This document shows, piece by piece, positions 56,430-64,000 of a DNA stretch of 64,000 bases; positions within the stretch are counted from its first letter, which is position 1, and each line of letters starts with the position of its first letter. The notes beneath the pieces were generated by a model. The model ran no database searches, had not been told where the DNA came from, and was given only the letters and a program-made list of their open reading frames with translations. Made by a program: the position numbers and the translations under genes. The stretch is from JACJYC01 sp964558465. Its GTDB lineage: Bacteria; Bacteroidota; Bacteroidia; Chitinophagales; Saprospiraceae. The DNA is taken from NCBI GenBank assembly GCA_964558465.1, contig CAZLEF010000037.1, forward strand, positions 1 to 64,000, given 5' to 3'.

Positions 56430-57635
56430 ATGGATAATATAAAGGCCGGATTAAGGGCCAACTGGAAACAATTTACCCTCCTGGTCATCATCAACGCCTT
56501 CGTAGGCGGAATGGTCGGACTGGAGCGGTCCATCATCCCCCAATTGGCAGAAGCGGAGTTTGGTCTGGCGTCCAAATCTGCCATTCTTTCTTTTATTGTC
56601 GCATTCGGGTTTGCAAAGGCCATCGCAAACTATTTCGCCGGGCGTTTGGCGGATCGAACCGGGCGCAAGAACCTGCTGGTCATCGGGTGGATACTGGCCC
56701 TGCCCATACCCATCCTGCTCATATTTGCGGATCACTGGTGGTGGATCATTTTTGCGAATATCCTGCTGGGTGTCAGTCAGGGACTGACGTGGAGCAGTAC
56801 CGTCGTGATGAAAATAGACCTGGTGGGAGAAAAACAAAGGGGGTTGGCCATGGGGCTGAATGAATTTTCGGGGTATATTGCAGTAGGTATCGTCGCCTTT
56901 CTGACGGGTTATATTGCCGAACATTACGGCATCCGGCCTTATCCCTTTTATATCGGTATTTTCATTTCGGTTTCCGGGCTTTTATTGTCTCTTTTTTGGG
57001 CCAGGGACACCCATCACTTTGTCCGGAAGGAAGCTTCAAAGTCGGACATTCCCAAAGCAGAACATATTTTTTGGGCGACCACTTTGAAGGATAAAACCCT
57101 GAGTTCGGTCACCCAGGCCGGGCTGGTCAACAACCTCAACGACGGCATGATCTGGGGGTTATTGCCGATCTTACTTTTGCAATTGAGCCTCGATAGCCAG
57201 CATATCGGCGTCATTACAGCCATTTATCCAACTGTCTGGGGGATCGGACAACTCGTCACCGGAAAATTATCGGATATGTTTTCAAAAAAGAAAATGCTTT
57301 TTTGGGGGATGTTTCTGCAAGGCGGCGCCATTCTTTTATTGCCGGTATTGACCGGATTTTACGAATTGGCTGCACTTTCCGCTTTGCTGGGCATCGGCAC
57401 GGCGCTGGTTTACCCGACGTTTTTTTCAGTAATTGCAGAGGTCGCCAACCCGGAACAGCGCGCAGAAGTCATCGGCGTTTTCCGGCTCTGGCGGGATTCC
57501 GGTTATGCGTTTGGCGCCATTCTTTCCGGTATTACGGCAGATCTTTTGGGTATTTCAACCGCCATCCTGATGATTGGTATGTTAACCCTTATATCTTCAC
57601 TGATTATTCATTTCCGTATGCCGGAAAGGCATTAA
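56430..57635 (+). CDS. MFS transporter
   Basis: A 401-residue inner-membrane transporter with twelve hydrophobic helices. The loop between helices 2 and 3 holds the MFS motif GRLADRTGRKNLLVIGW, and a second copy GKLSDMFSKKKMLFWGM lies in the corresponding C-terminal position. Charged residues inside the first helices (VGGMVGLERSIIP) and the motif YFAGRL are typical of the drug or anion exporter branch. It follows the DsrE gene closely; a link to sulfur or metal compounds is possible. Substrate unknown. Confidence 0.92.
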   Translation: MDNIKAGLRANWKQFTLLVIINAFVGGMVGLERSIIPQLAEAEFGLASKSAILSFIVAFGFAKAIANYFAGRLADRTGRKNLLVIGWILALPIPILLIFADHWWWIIFANILLGVSQGLTWSSTVVMKIDLVGEKQRGLAMGLNEFSGYIAVGIVAFLTGYIAEHYGIRPYPFYIGIFISVSGLLLSLFWARDTHHFVRKEASKSDIPKAEHIFWATTLKDKTLSSVTQAGLVNNLNDGMIWGLLPILLLQLSLDSQHIGVITAIYPTVWGIGQLVTGKLSDMFSKKKMLFWGMFLQGGAILLLPVLTGFYELAALSALLGIGTALVYPTFFSVIAEVANPEQRAEVIGVFRLWRDSGYAFGAILSGITADLLGISTAILMIGMLTLISSLIIHFRMPERH

Positions 57636-57705
57636 TTTCAAAAGAATAAAGGGTAATCCGTTCATTATTCAAGTCGGGATCACCTTTCCCACTAAAAACG
57701 TAAAA

Positions 57706-58101
57706 ATGATGGGCGAAACAGATTTGGAAAAGCTAATAAGAAACATGGAGCCCGTCCTGAATGAAGGCGAGTATGTATTTGCTACCGTATTTGAGGCAGA
57801 AACCGTTCCAAGATCCGTCACCATTTGTGAAATAAAAGAAAAAGAAGGGGTTACGGTTGTCGTGTCAAAAAAAGACGCTGAGGCCATGGGGTTAACATAC
57901 GGGTATATTGCCTCCTGGATTACGTTAAATGTCCATTCTTCCCTGGAGGCAATCGGACTGACGGCCGCATTTTCCACCGAATTAAGTCGTCACGGCATTA
58001 GTTGCAATGTCATTGCAGGCTATTACCACGACCATATTTTTGTGGATAAAAAGGATGAAGGCGCTGCCTTGATGGTTTTAAAAAGGATGTCGCGAGGATA
58101 A
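57706..58101 (+). CDS. ACT domain-containing protein
   Basis: A 131-residue protein built of two ACT-like halves: an N-terminal part (NEGEYVFATVFEAETVPRSV) and a C-terminal ACT core (SSLEAIGLTAAFSTELSRHG, then ISCNVIAGYYHDHIFVD). Small free-standing ACT proteins of this type bind amino acids. The start is one of two adjacent ATG codons (57706 or 57709). It lies between the transporter and the decarboxylase genes on the same strand, 70 and 64 bases from them. Confidence 0.88.
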   Translation: MMGETDLEKLIRNMEPVLNEGEYVFATVFEAETVPRSVTICEIKEKEGVTVVVSKKDAEAMGLTYGYIASWITLNVHSSLEAIGLTAAFSTELSRHGISCNVIAGYYHDHIFVDKKDEGAALMVLKRMSRG

Positions 58102-58165
58102 AAGGTGAAAAAACAAGGCAGCCCATTGACCGCAAGTTTTGTAATTTGCCGCCAACGGTCAGACT

Positions 58166-59155
58166 ATGCTAAAAATCGACATGCACACCCATATCCTGCC
58201 CGAACGCCTGCCGCGGTTTGCAGACCGGTTCGGCTACGGAGATTTTATCCACCTGGAGCATCATGCGCCCGGGCGGGCCTGGATGATGAAAGGAGAAGAG
58301 CGGTTCAGGGAGGTGTTGTCCAATAGCTGGGACGCGGAAGAGCGGATCCGGGAATACGCCGGGCATCAGACCCGGGTTCAGGTGGTTTGCACCGTTCCGG
58401 TCATGTTTTCCTACTGGGCCAAAGGGCCGGATTGCCTGGAGCTTTCCCGGTTTCTGAACGACCATATTGCACAATTATGCGCCGATTATACCGAAAACTA
58501 TCTGGGATTGGGCACGATCCCGATGCAGGACGCCGGCCTTGCCATCCGGGAATTGGAACGCTGCAGGGAAATCGGCCTGCGCGGTGTGCAGATCGGCTCC
58601 AACATCAACGGTCTGAATCTGTCGGAGCCCGTCTTTTACCCCATTTTCGAAGCGTTTCAGGAATTGGGCATGGCGCTTTTTGTTCACCCCTGGAACATGA
58701 TGGGTTTCAGGGAGATGCAGCGGTACTGGCTGCCCTGGCTGGTGGGCATGCCGGCCGAAACCGCCCGCGCGGTTTGCAGCATGATCTTCGGAGGGGTGCT
58801 GGAGCGCCTGCCCCGGCTGCGGGTCTGTTTTGCACATGCCGGCGGCTCGTTTTTTCCCACCATTGGCCGGATACAACACGGGTTTGACTGCCGCCCCGAC
58901 CTGGTGGCCGTCGACAACCCGGTACCGCCGTCGGAATACCTGGGGCGTTTCTGGGTGGATTGCATCACCCACGACCCCAAACTGCTGCGGTATATCCTGG
59001 ACCTGGCCGGCGAGGATAAGGTTTGCCTGGGGTCTGATTATCCGTTTCCGTTGGGCGACCTTGAGATCGGGGCGTTTATTGAGGAAATGGGGTTGAAAGA
59101 CGAGGTGAAGGCAAAAATTTATGCGGAGAATGCGTTGGGGTGGCTGGTGGGGTAA
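58166..59155 (+). CDS. 2-amino-3-carboxymuconate-6-semialdehyde decarboxylase (ACMSD)-like amidohydrolase
   Basis: A 329-residue TIM-barrel metal enzyme. The Zn ligands match those of ACMSD: H7 and H9 (DMHTHILP), H174 (FVHPWNMMG) and D291 (GSDYPFPLG), with the catalytic H224 (FAHAGGSF). The stretch TVPVMFSYWAK and the early FIHLEHH are typical of ACMSD rather than of other amidohydrolase-2 decarboxylases. It would divert tryptophan or 3-hydroxyanthranilate breakdown away from quinolinate. No other kynurenine-pathway gene is in the window. It overlaps no neighbour and is followed by ACTAAGGGC tandem repeats. Confidence 0.88.
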   Translation: MLKIDMHTHILPERLPRFADRFGYGDFIHLEHHAPGRAWMMKGEERFREVLSNSWDAEERIREYAGHQTRVQVVCTVPVMFSYWAKGPDCLELSRFLNDHIAQLCADYTENYLGLGTIPMQDAGLAIRELERCREIGLRGVQIGSNINGLNLSEPVFYPIFEAFQELGMALFVHPWNMMGFREMQRYWLPWLVGMPAETARAVCSMIFGGVLERLPRLRVCFAHAGGSFFPTIGRIQHGFDCRPDLVAVDNPVPPSEYLGRFWVDCITHDPKLLRYILDLAGEDKVCLGSDYPFPLGDLEIGAFIEEMGLKDEVKAKIYAENALGWLVG

Positions 59156-59157
59156 CC

Positions 59158-59191
59158 ACTAAGGGCACTAAGGGCACTAAGGGACGCTAAG
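59158..59191. repeat. ACTAAGGGC nonamer repeat
   Basis: Three full copies and one partial copy of ACTAAGGGC follow the ACMSD stop. The remaining spacer to 59370 shows nothing further. Confidence 0.75.
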
Positions 59192-59370
59192 CTGCCGGTC
59201 AAGCCTCAAGGCGTCATCGCTATATGGCAGTTGGAAAACGGTGACGGACAGGCGGAACATACCCGGAATGAAGAAAGACAAAATGCGGCAAACCCCAAAA
59301 AAGAGAATGCCCGCCGGAATGACATCGGACGGGCACAAACAAAACTTGGCAATTAAAAAAATCACTATTA

Positions 59371-61827
59371 TTATTTTCCCGGGCTGGGCCTGAACTCTTC
59401 TCCGCCGCCCTCAAAATCGCCTTCGCCGCGTTCACCGCGATCGCGTTTTTCTTTCTGTTGTTTGAAGCGGTAATTGAAGGTCAGGATCACCTGACGGGCT
59501 CGCCATTGGAAGTCGCCTTCGCGATAAAAATTGAGGCCTTCCGTAATATATCGGTGACGGTTAGAGTTGAAGATGTCGCGGGCGCTGAGGGTGAGGGTTC
59601 CCGTTCCGCGGAGGACGTCTTTGCTCAACGCAAGGTCTGTAAAAAAGACGCTTTTGGAGCGGCCTTGCGGGGTTTCGCGCGGCGCGCGGTAGTTGGCCCG
59701 GACCTGAGCATCGATCGACTTGAGGATTTTAACCTTGGTGGTGAGCCGGGTGAACATGGTGTAAGTGTCGCTGTACAGATCCGGGTCGATATTACCGCCG
59801 TCGGTGATGGCGCGGAAAAAATTGAAATTCCCGTTAATGTCCCAATTTTTGACAGGCGTAACGCTATAGGTAAACTCAAAGCCGTAAGCATCTTCGGTCG
59901 CCAGGTTTTGGGGCGACCAGACGGTGTTGCCTTCGTCGTCGAGGGTCTGGATGCGATCGATTTTTCCGGTGGTATGGCGGTAATAAACGGATGAGCTGAG
60001 GGAGGCGTTGTCCCAGTATTTGAGGTGTCCGATCTCGAAGGAATTGGTGAATTCCGGGTTCAGGTTGGGGTTGCCGCTTCGGAAGTTCCGGGCGTCGCTG
60101 AAGGAGAAAAACGGATTCAGATCCCAGAAGCGCGGGCGGCTCAGGCGCCGGCTGTAGCTGATCTGGACTGCATTGTTGTCGGGCAGGTCGTAGGAAATAT
60201 GGGCGCTGGGGACGAGGTTGAAATAATTGCGGTCGTTGACCTCGTTGGTTTGCAGCAGGCGGGTGCTGATGTCGGACAATTCCCCACGCATGCCGCCCTG
60301 TGCGGAAAATCTGCCCCATTTGTTGCCCCAGATCAGGTAAGCGGCATGGATATTTTCATCGTATTCAAACACATTGCTCAGGCCGGGCAGGGTATTCCAG
60401 CCGGAATTGTCAAATTCCTCCACGCTATAATCATTTTCGATCTTGCGGATGGACGAGCGCAAACCCGCCTCGAATTTGCCTTCTTTGCCAAAGGGCCGTA
60501 CATAATCGATCTGAGCGATGATGTCTTTCTGGTCTTCGGAATTGCCAGAGCGCTGCAAAAGGTTGGGCACTCCGGATTCGACAAATTCCGGCGTGAAATA
60601 ACGCTCCCGGATGCTTGAGTTTTCCATTTCCACATTATCCTGGTAGCGGAAATCGATGACCAGTTCGTGGCCTTGGCGGGCGTAGTTTTTGCGGAAGGTC
60701 AGGGCGTATTCACGGCTGGTTTCGTCTTCCTTTTCGTCGTCCCGTCTGACGATAATCCCGTCCAGAAAATCCAGGGTTTGGCGATAATCCCGGTATTCAT
60801 TTTCCGAAAAATTATCGCCATCGTCCACACCGTAGTTGAACGACCCTGTAAACACGGTATTATCGTTAACATAAAAATCGGCCCCAATCCGGAAATTGTT
60901 CGAGTAGCCGCCGCGTTCTCTCCGGTTGGTGGTTTCTGTAATGAAAAGCGTATCTTCTTTCGCAAACTCCTGGTAATTGAAACCTCGGCCAGGGCCTTTG
61001 CGGTAATTCAGGCCGTAACTGCCAAACAGGTTGAGTTTTTTATAGCGGTAATTCAGGTTGAGCGCGCCGCCGTAGAGATCCGGCATGCCTCCGTTCAGGT
61101 CGACTGATCCGTTAAAACCGTTATTGGTTTCTTTTTTCAGAATGATATTGATGATGCCGGCCATACCTTCGGCTTCGTAGCGGGCCGATGGGTTGGTGAC
61201 CACTTCGACACGATCGATGAGGTTGGCGGGCAGGTTGCGCAGGCCGCCTGCGTCGCTGATGCCGATCAGGCCGGAGGGTTTGCCATTGATCAGGATCCGG
61301 ACGTTGCCGCTGCCCCTGAGGCTGACATTGCCCTCCACATCCACCACGACGGACGGTACATTGTCGAGTACTTCTGCCGCTGTTCCGCCGCTGTTGGCCA
61401 GGTCCTTGCCCACATTAAAAACACGTTTGTCCAGCGACATCTGCATCACGCTCTTTTCGGCGCGCACTTCCACTTCGGCCAGTACTGTGGCATCGGAAAC
61501 CAGGGATATCTTGCCGAGGTCGACCGTTAGATTTTTGCTGCTGATCTCAATTTGAGGGATATGGAGGTTTTTGAAGGAAATGAAGCTCACTTCGGCGTAA
61601 TAGGCGCCGGGGTCCGCCTCAAGGGTAAAAACCCCCTGGTCGTCGGTGGTTGCACCATTGACCAAAGAACTGTCGGCTGCAGTGAACAGGCTGATGGTGG
61701 CATAACCAAGCGCCTGGCCGGTGGATTTATCCACAACCTGCCCTTTGATGATACCTTGTTGTGCGGAGAGACTGAAAATAGAACAGAGCGCAAAAAAAGT
61801 GATCAGATATTGCCGTTTATTTTTCAT
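59371..61827 (-). CDS. TonB-dependent receptor, outer-membrane beta-barrel family
   Basis: An 818-residue receptor of the type with an OMP_b-brl_3 barrel, distinct from SusC. After the signal peptide (LITFFALCSIFSLSAQQ) come a carboxypeptidase-regulatory-like domain (GIIKGQVVDKSTGQALGYAT, about 25-110), a plug (about 130-240: EVLDNVPSVVVDVEGNVSLR, GSGNVRILINGKPSGL, YEAEGMAGIINIILKKE) and a barrel. The C-terminus after the last strand (ILTFNYRFKQQ) is a charged tail rich in Glu, Arg and Gly. It lies 99 bases downstream of a two-component system on the same strand, with its own promoter box, suggesting control by it. Ligand unknown. Confidence 0.92.
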   Translation of the reverse strand: MKNKRQYLITFFALCSIFSLSAQQGIIKGQVVDKSTGQALGYATISLFTAADSSLVNGATTDDQGVFTLEADPGAYYAEVSFISFKNLHIPQIEISSKNLTVDLGKISLVSDATVLAEVEVRAEKSVMQMSLDKRVFNVGKDLANSGGTAAEVLDNVPSVVVDVEGNVSLRGSGNVRILINGKPSGLIGISDAGGLRNLPANLIDRVEVVTNPSARYEAEGMAGIINIILKKETNNGFNGSVDLNGGMPDLYGGALNLNYRYKKLNLFGSYGLNYRKGPGRGFNYQEFAKEDTLFITETTNRRERGGYSNNFRIGADFYVNDNTVFTGSFNYGVDDGDNFSENEYRDYRQTLDFLDGIIVRRDDEKEDETSREYALTFRKNYARQGHELVIDFRYQDNVEMENSSIRERYFTPEFVESGVPNLLQRSGNSEDQKDIIAQIDYVRPFGKEGKFEAGLRSSIRKIENDYSVEEFDNSGWNTLPGLSNVFEYDENIHAAYLIWGNKWGRFSAQGGMRGELSDISTRLLQTNEVNDRNYFNLVPSAHISYDLPDNNAVQISYSRRLSRPRFWDLNPFFSFSDARNFRSGNPNLNPEFTNSFEIGHLKYWDNASLSSSVYYRHTTGKIDRIQTLDDEGNTVWSPQNLATEDAYGFEFTYSVTPVKNWDINGNFNFFRAITDGGNIDPDLYSDTYTMFTRLTTKVKILKSIDAQVRANYRAPRETPQGRSKSVFFTDLALSKDVLRGTGTLTLSARDIFNSNRHRYITEGLNFYREGDFQWRARQVILTFNYRFKQQKEKRDRGERGEGDFEGGGEEFRPSPGK

Positions 61828-61867
61828 TTCATTTTTTTATCAGAAAAGCAATTGGGTGATTTCAGCG

Positions 61868-61875
61868 CAAAGGTA
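61868..61875 (-). promoter_or_regulatory. Candidate -7 box (TACCTTTG) of the receptor gene
   Basis: The minus strand reads TACCTTTG, 40 bases before the ATG at 61827. A -33 TTG is lacking at the normal distance, consistent with dependence on an activator such as the response regulator upstream. Confidence 0.45.
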
Positions 61876-61926
61876 GGCTCAAATCCTGTGGTATTTTTGT
61901 AGGAATTCTGAAGGAATTCTGATTTT

Positions 61927-63183
61927 TTAAAACTTGATTCTGATCTGGTGTACGCCGTCGTCAAAATCATAATGTACGGCATAGTTATTCACTTCGCAGA
62001 TCTTTTTGACGATGGCCAGTCCCAGCCCGAGGGAGTTATTGCCGGAGGCGCCTTTCTGAAATCTTTCAAAAAGCTGATCCGGCGCAACTTTTGGCGGGTT
62101 TCCGGTATTTCTGACGGTCAGGTGTTCCTGATCCAGGCGGATTTCAATCCAGCCGCCTTTTATATTGTGCCGGATGGTGTTTTTTACGAGATTGCCGACC
62201 AGGATATCGGCTAATCCGGGGTCCAGTTGCAGCAGGACATTGTCCTGGATGTCTTTTTTTAACTCCAGGTGTTTCATTTGGGCCAGTTCTTCAAAATTGA
62301 CCACGCAGTTTTTGACGATCCTGGAAAAGTCAAGTGTGGCCTGCGTAGAAAATTCCTTGTTATCGATCCTGGTGAGCAGGGACAATGCCTCTCCGAGCCT
62401 GGAAAGTTTGCCAAGCGATTCCTGAGCTGTCTGGATGAGGCGGGTTTGCTCGGGGTCGAGACCGTTGGTTTCCATCAGCAATTCCAGTTTGCCCCTGGCG
62501 ATGGCGAGCGGCGTCTGCAGTTCGTGAGAAGCGTTTTCAGAAAACTCCTTGACCGACACATAGTCGCGCCGCGCTTTGACCGCCATTTGCTCGATAAAGG
62601 AGTTCAACAATTTGAATTCTTTGGTGGTGGTTTTGGGCAGGTTGAGGGGTTTATCCTTTTTCAGGTCAAAGTTCCGGATCTTTTCCAGCGTTTTCTGGAA
62701 CGGCCTGAACAACAACCGGGCAATGAGGAAACTGACGATGAGCAGGGCCCCGCCCAGGATCAGGAAAAAACGGGTCATGACCTTCACGACACCTTCGTAA
62801 ATATCGTCCGATTCGATAAAAACGTCCATGACCTGAATGCGATAGAATTTCCCGTTGACGGACTTGGCGCCCACAACCTTCCGGTGCATTTCCTGACGGG
62901 GCAGGTAGGAATGCTGGGCAAGCGTATCGGAAAAAACAGGAATGGTATCCACCGGGGACATCCGCGGGATTTCCGTGATGGTGATCCGGTCGTCGATCAG
63001 CGATTCGACGGGAACGCCTTCTTCCAGGGCCTCTGACAGTTGCTCGAAATGGTACCCCAGGTCAAAATCCGTTTCCCGTTTGACTTCATGTTCAACGCCA
63101 TAATACGTAAAAACGCCGCCTATGCCGATAATCACCAGCAAGACCAGCAGATAAACCAGCGTTGTTTTGGTGATCAGGTTCAT
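61927..63183 (-). CDS. Two-component sensor histidine kinase
   Basis: Membrane kinase of 418 residues. Helix 1 (about 9-28), a periplasmic sensor of about 105 residues, helix 2 (about 138-158), a HAMP-like linker, the H-box FSENASHELQTPLAIARGKL with phospho-His 220, and a C-terminal ATPase with NLVKNTIRHNIKG (N-box), LTVRNTGNPP (G1) and SLGLGLAIVKKI (G2). The gene begins 3 bases after the response regulator stop, so the two are one operon. The periplasmic domain has no motif I recognise. Confidence 0.94.
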   Translation of the reverse strand: MNLITKTTLVYLLVLLVIIGIGGVFTYYGVEHEVKRETDFDLGYHFEQLSEALEEGVPVESLIDDRITITEIPRMSPVDTIPVFSDTLAQHSYLPRQEMHRKVVGAKSVNGKFYRIQVMDVFIESDDIYEGVVKVMTRFFLILGGALLIVSFLIARLLFRPFQKTLEKIRNFDLKKDKPLNLPKTTTKEFKLLNSFIEQMAVKARRDYVSVKEFSENASHELQTPLAIARGKLELLMETNGLDPEQTRLIQTAQESLGKLSRLGEALSLLTRIDNKEFSTQATLDFSRIVKNCVVNFEELAQMKHLELKKDIQDNVLLQLDPGLADILVGNLVKNTIRHNIKGGWIEIRLDQEHLTVRNTGNPPKVAPDQLFERFQKGASGNNSLGLGLAIVKKICEVNNYAVHYDFDDGVHQIRIKF

Positions 63184-63186
63184 AGG

Positions 63187-63864
63187 TCAGTTATCGCTGA
63201 GTTTGTAACCGAGGCCGTAAATGGTTTTGATATTGTCCGCCCCGCCTTCCGCGGTGATTTTTTTGCGCAGGTTCTTGATATGCTGGTAAACAAAATCGAA
63301 AGAATCGAGGAAGTCGACATTATCTCCCCAAAGGTGTTCGGCGATGGATTGTTTGGTGAGGACCCGGTTTTTGTTGGTGATAAAAAACAGGAGGAGTTCG
63401 TATTCCTTGAGCGTCAGGGTGAGGGGTTTGCCGCAAACGGTCACGTCGTGGGTTTCGGGATTGATGAGGATATCCTGGAATTCGATCGTGGTTTGCCCCT
63501 GGAATTTGCGGCGGCGGTAAATGGCGTTGAGCCGGGCGTTCAATTCCGGGAGGTGGAAGGGTTTGGTCAGGTAATCATCGGCGCCGAGTTCGAGGCCGTT
63601 CACCTTGTCGTCGAGGGCATTTTTGGCGGAAATGATCAGCACCCCTGTTTCCGGGTATAATTTTTTCAGGGTTTTCAAAACATTCAGGCCGTTGCCGTCG
63701 GGCAGCATGATATCCAGTAAAACGATATCGTATTCAAAAGACAACAATTTGTCTTCCGCTTCCCGGAACGTATAGGCCGACTCACATACCACATCGCCCC
63801 TGGACAGATAGGACCGGACATTGTCGGCCAGTTCTTTTTCGTCTTCTACAATCAACAGTTTCAT
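63187..63864 (-). CDS. OmpR family response regulator
   Basis: A 225-residue regulator. The receiver domain has the acidic pocket EDE (7-9), phospho-acceptor D51 (IVLLDIMLPDGNG) and K101 (YLTKPF). The C-terminal winged-helix domain (about 130-225) contains LTLKEYELLLFFITNKNRVL and VDFLDSFDFVYQHIKNLRKK, ending TIYGLGYKLSDN. It is the first gene of an operon with the sensor kinase and probably controls the TonB-dependent receptor gene downstream. A TATCTTTG promoter box lies 7 bases before its ATG. Confidence 0.95.
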   Translation of the reverse strand: MKLLIVEDEKELADNVRSYLSRGDVVCESAYTFREAEDKLLSFEYDIVLLDIMLPDGNGLNVLKTLKKLYPETGVLIISAKNALDDKVNGLELGADDYLTKPFHLPELNARLNAIYRRRKFQGQTTIEFQDILINPETHDVTVCGKPLTLTLKEYELLLFFITNKNRVLTKQSIAEHLWGDNVDFLDSFDFVYQHIKNLRKKITAEGGADNIKTIYGLGYKLSDN

Positions 63865-63871
63865 CTTGGGG

Positions 63872-63879
63872 CAAAGATA
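63872..63879 (-). promoter_or_regulatory. Candidate -7 box (TATCTTTG) of the two-component operon
   Basis: Exact TAnnTTTG match on the minus strand, 7 bases before the ATG, which implies a leaderless or very short-leader transcript. No clear -33 element. Confidence 0.45.
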
Positions 63880-63909
63880 AAACGGGAATTTGAGGGAAAT
63901 TTGAAGGGG

Positions 63910-63994
63910 GAGGTTCAGTGGTTCATGGTTTCAGTGTTTCAGTGTTTCAGTGTTTTCCCGAAGGTCCATCGCACTAGTGCCTCCGGCACTAAAT
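63910..63994. repeat. TTTCAGTG tandem units and a TAGTGCC hairpin at the window edge
   Basis: TTTCAGTG units run from about 63911 to 63953. A TAGTGCC-TCC-GGCACTA hairpin follows at 63975-63991; its TCC loop resembles that of the GTACC element family, but the stem differs. Confidence 0.6.
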
Positions 63995-64000
63995 AGTTTG

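Noticed and set aside
1..64000. tRNA, rRNA or riboswitch genes
   Set aside because: Spacers were read for cloverleaf arms with a GTTCRA loop and CCA end and for known riboswitch cores; nothing convincing was seen, although a covariance search could find weak cases.

Overview
The window looks like chromosomal DNA of a Bacteroidota bacterium, most likely in or near the Saprospiraceae (Haliscomenobacter-like). The evidence is two SusC/SusD pairs, a type IX secretion (T9SS) C-terminal sorting domain, a PorE-like OmpA/TPR/propeller protein, FtsX permeases with a PadR regulator, several TAnnTTTG-type promoter boxes, and an iodotyrosine-deiodinase homologue that keeps the E-Y-K triad described for the Haliscomenobacter enzyme. 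By eye the coding DNA is moderately GC-rich, while intergenic spaces hold AT-rich 8-10 bp tandem repeats. I see no rRNA, tRNA, CRISPR array, phage or insertion sequence.

Layout. 1-3.1 kb: PadR regulator coupled to an FtsX-type permease. 3.2-9.2 kb: AraC regulator, then a SusC/SusD pair. 9.4-10.2 kb: two gene remnants. 10.4-13.1 kb: sugar-acid dehydratase and short-chain dehydrogenase, a likely aldonate pathway. 13.2-15.7 kb: exported barrel protein and CorC/HlyC-type membrane protein. 15.7-18.2 kb: mlaEFD-type lipid transport operon. 18.5-23.1 kb: DUF5009 membrane protein, minimal nucleotidyltransferase, PLP-dependent transferase, a Uma2 remnant and a MacB-like permease. 23.4-27.4 kb: PorE-like protein, TPR-vWA protein and a small peptide with a double-glycine leader. 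27.5-32.2 kb: TPR-like protein, ArnT-like glycosyltransferase, caspase-FISUMP protein. 32.6-43.2 kb: FAD/Fe-S dehydrogenase, PDDEXK-family protein, a second TPR-like paralogue, a T9SS-secreted propeller protein, methyltransferase, M61 peptidase. 43.6-51.2 kb: second SusC/SusD pair and a GH127 beta-L-arabinofuranosidase. 51.6-55.8 kb: deiodinase homologue, sigma factor, anti-sigma/TonB fusion, DUF58 protein. 56-59.2 kb: DsrE protein, MFS transporter, ACT protein, ACMSD-like decarboxylase. 59.4-63.9 kb: TonB-dependent receptor behind a two-component system.

How the genes may work together. Glycan use is the clearest theme: two SusCD importers, a secreted GH127 enzyme and a cytoplasmic arabonate-type dehydratase plus dehydrogenase could together handle arabinose-rich glycans, though the parts are scattered. 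Envelope biology is the second theme: Mla transport, the T9SS-linked proteins, and two separate regulatory devices next to TonB components (sigma/anti-sigma at 52.3-54.3 kb, two-component system at 61.9-63.9 kb).

The most unusual items are a protein that joins an anti-sigma-like N-terminus, the N-terminal module of a SusC receptor and a TonB C-terminal domain; a caspase fused to a C-type-lectin-like tail resembling diversity-generating-retroelement targets; a short GG-leader peptide beside a PorE-like/vWA pair; and several families of intergenic hairpin repeats, two of them with compensatory base changes.
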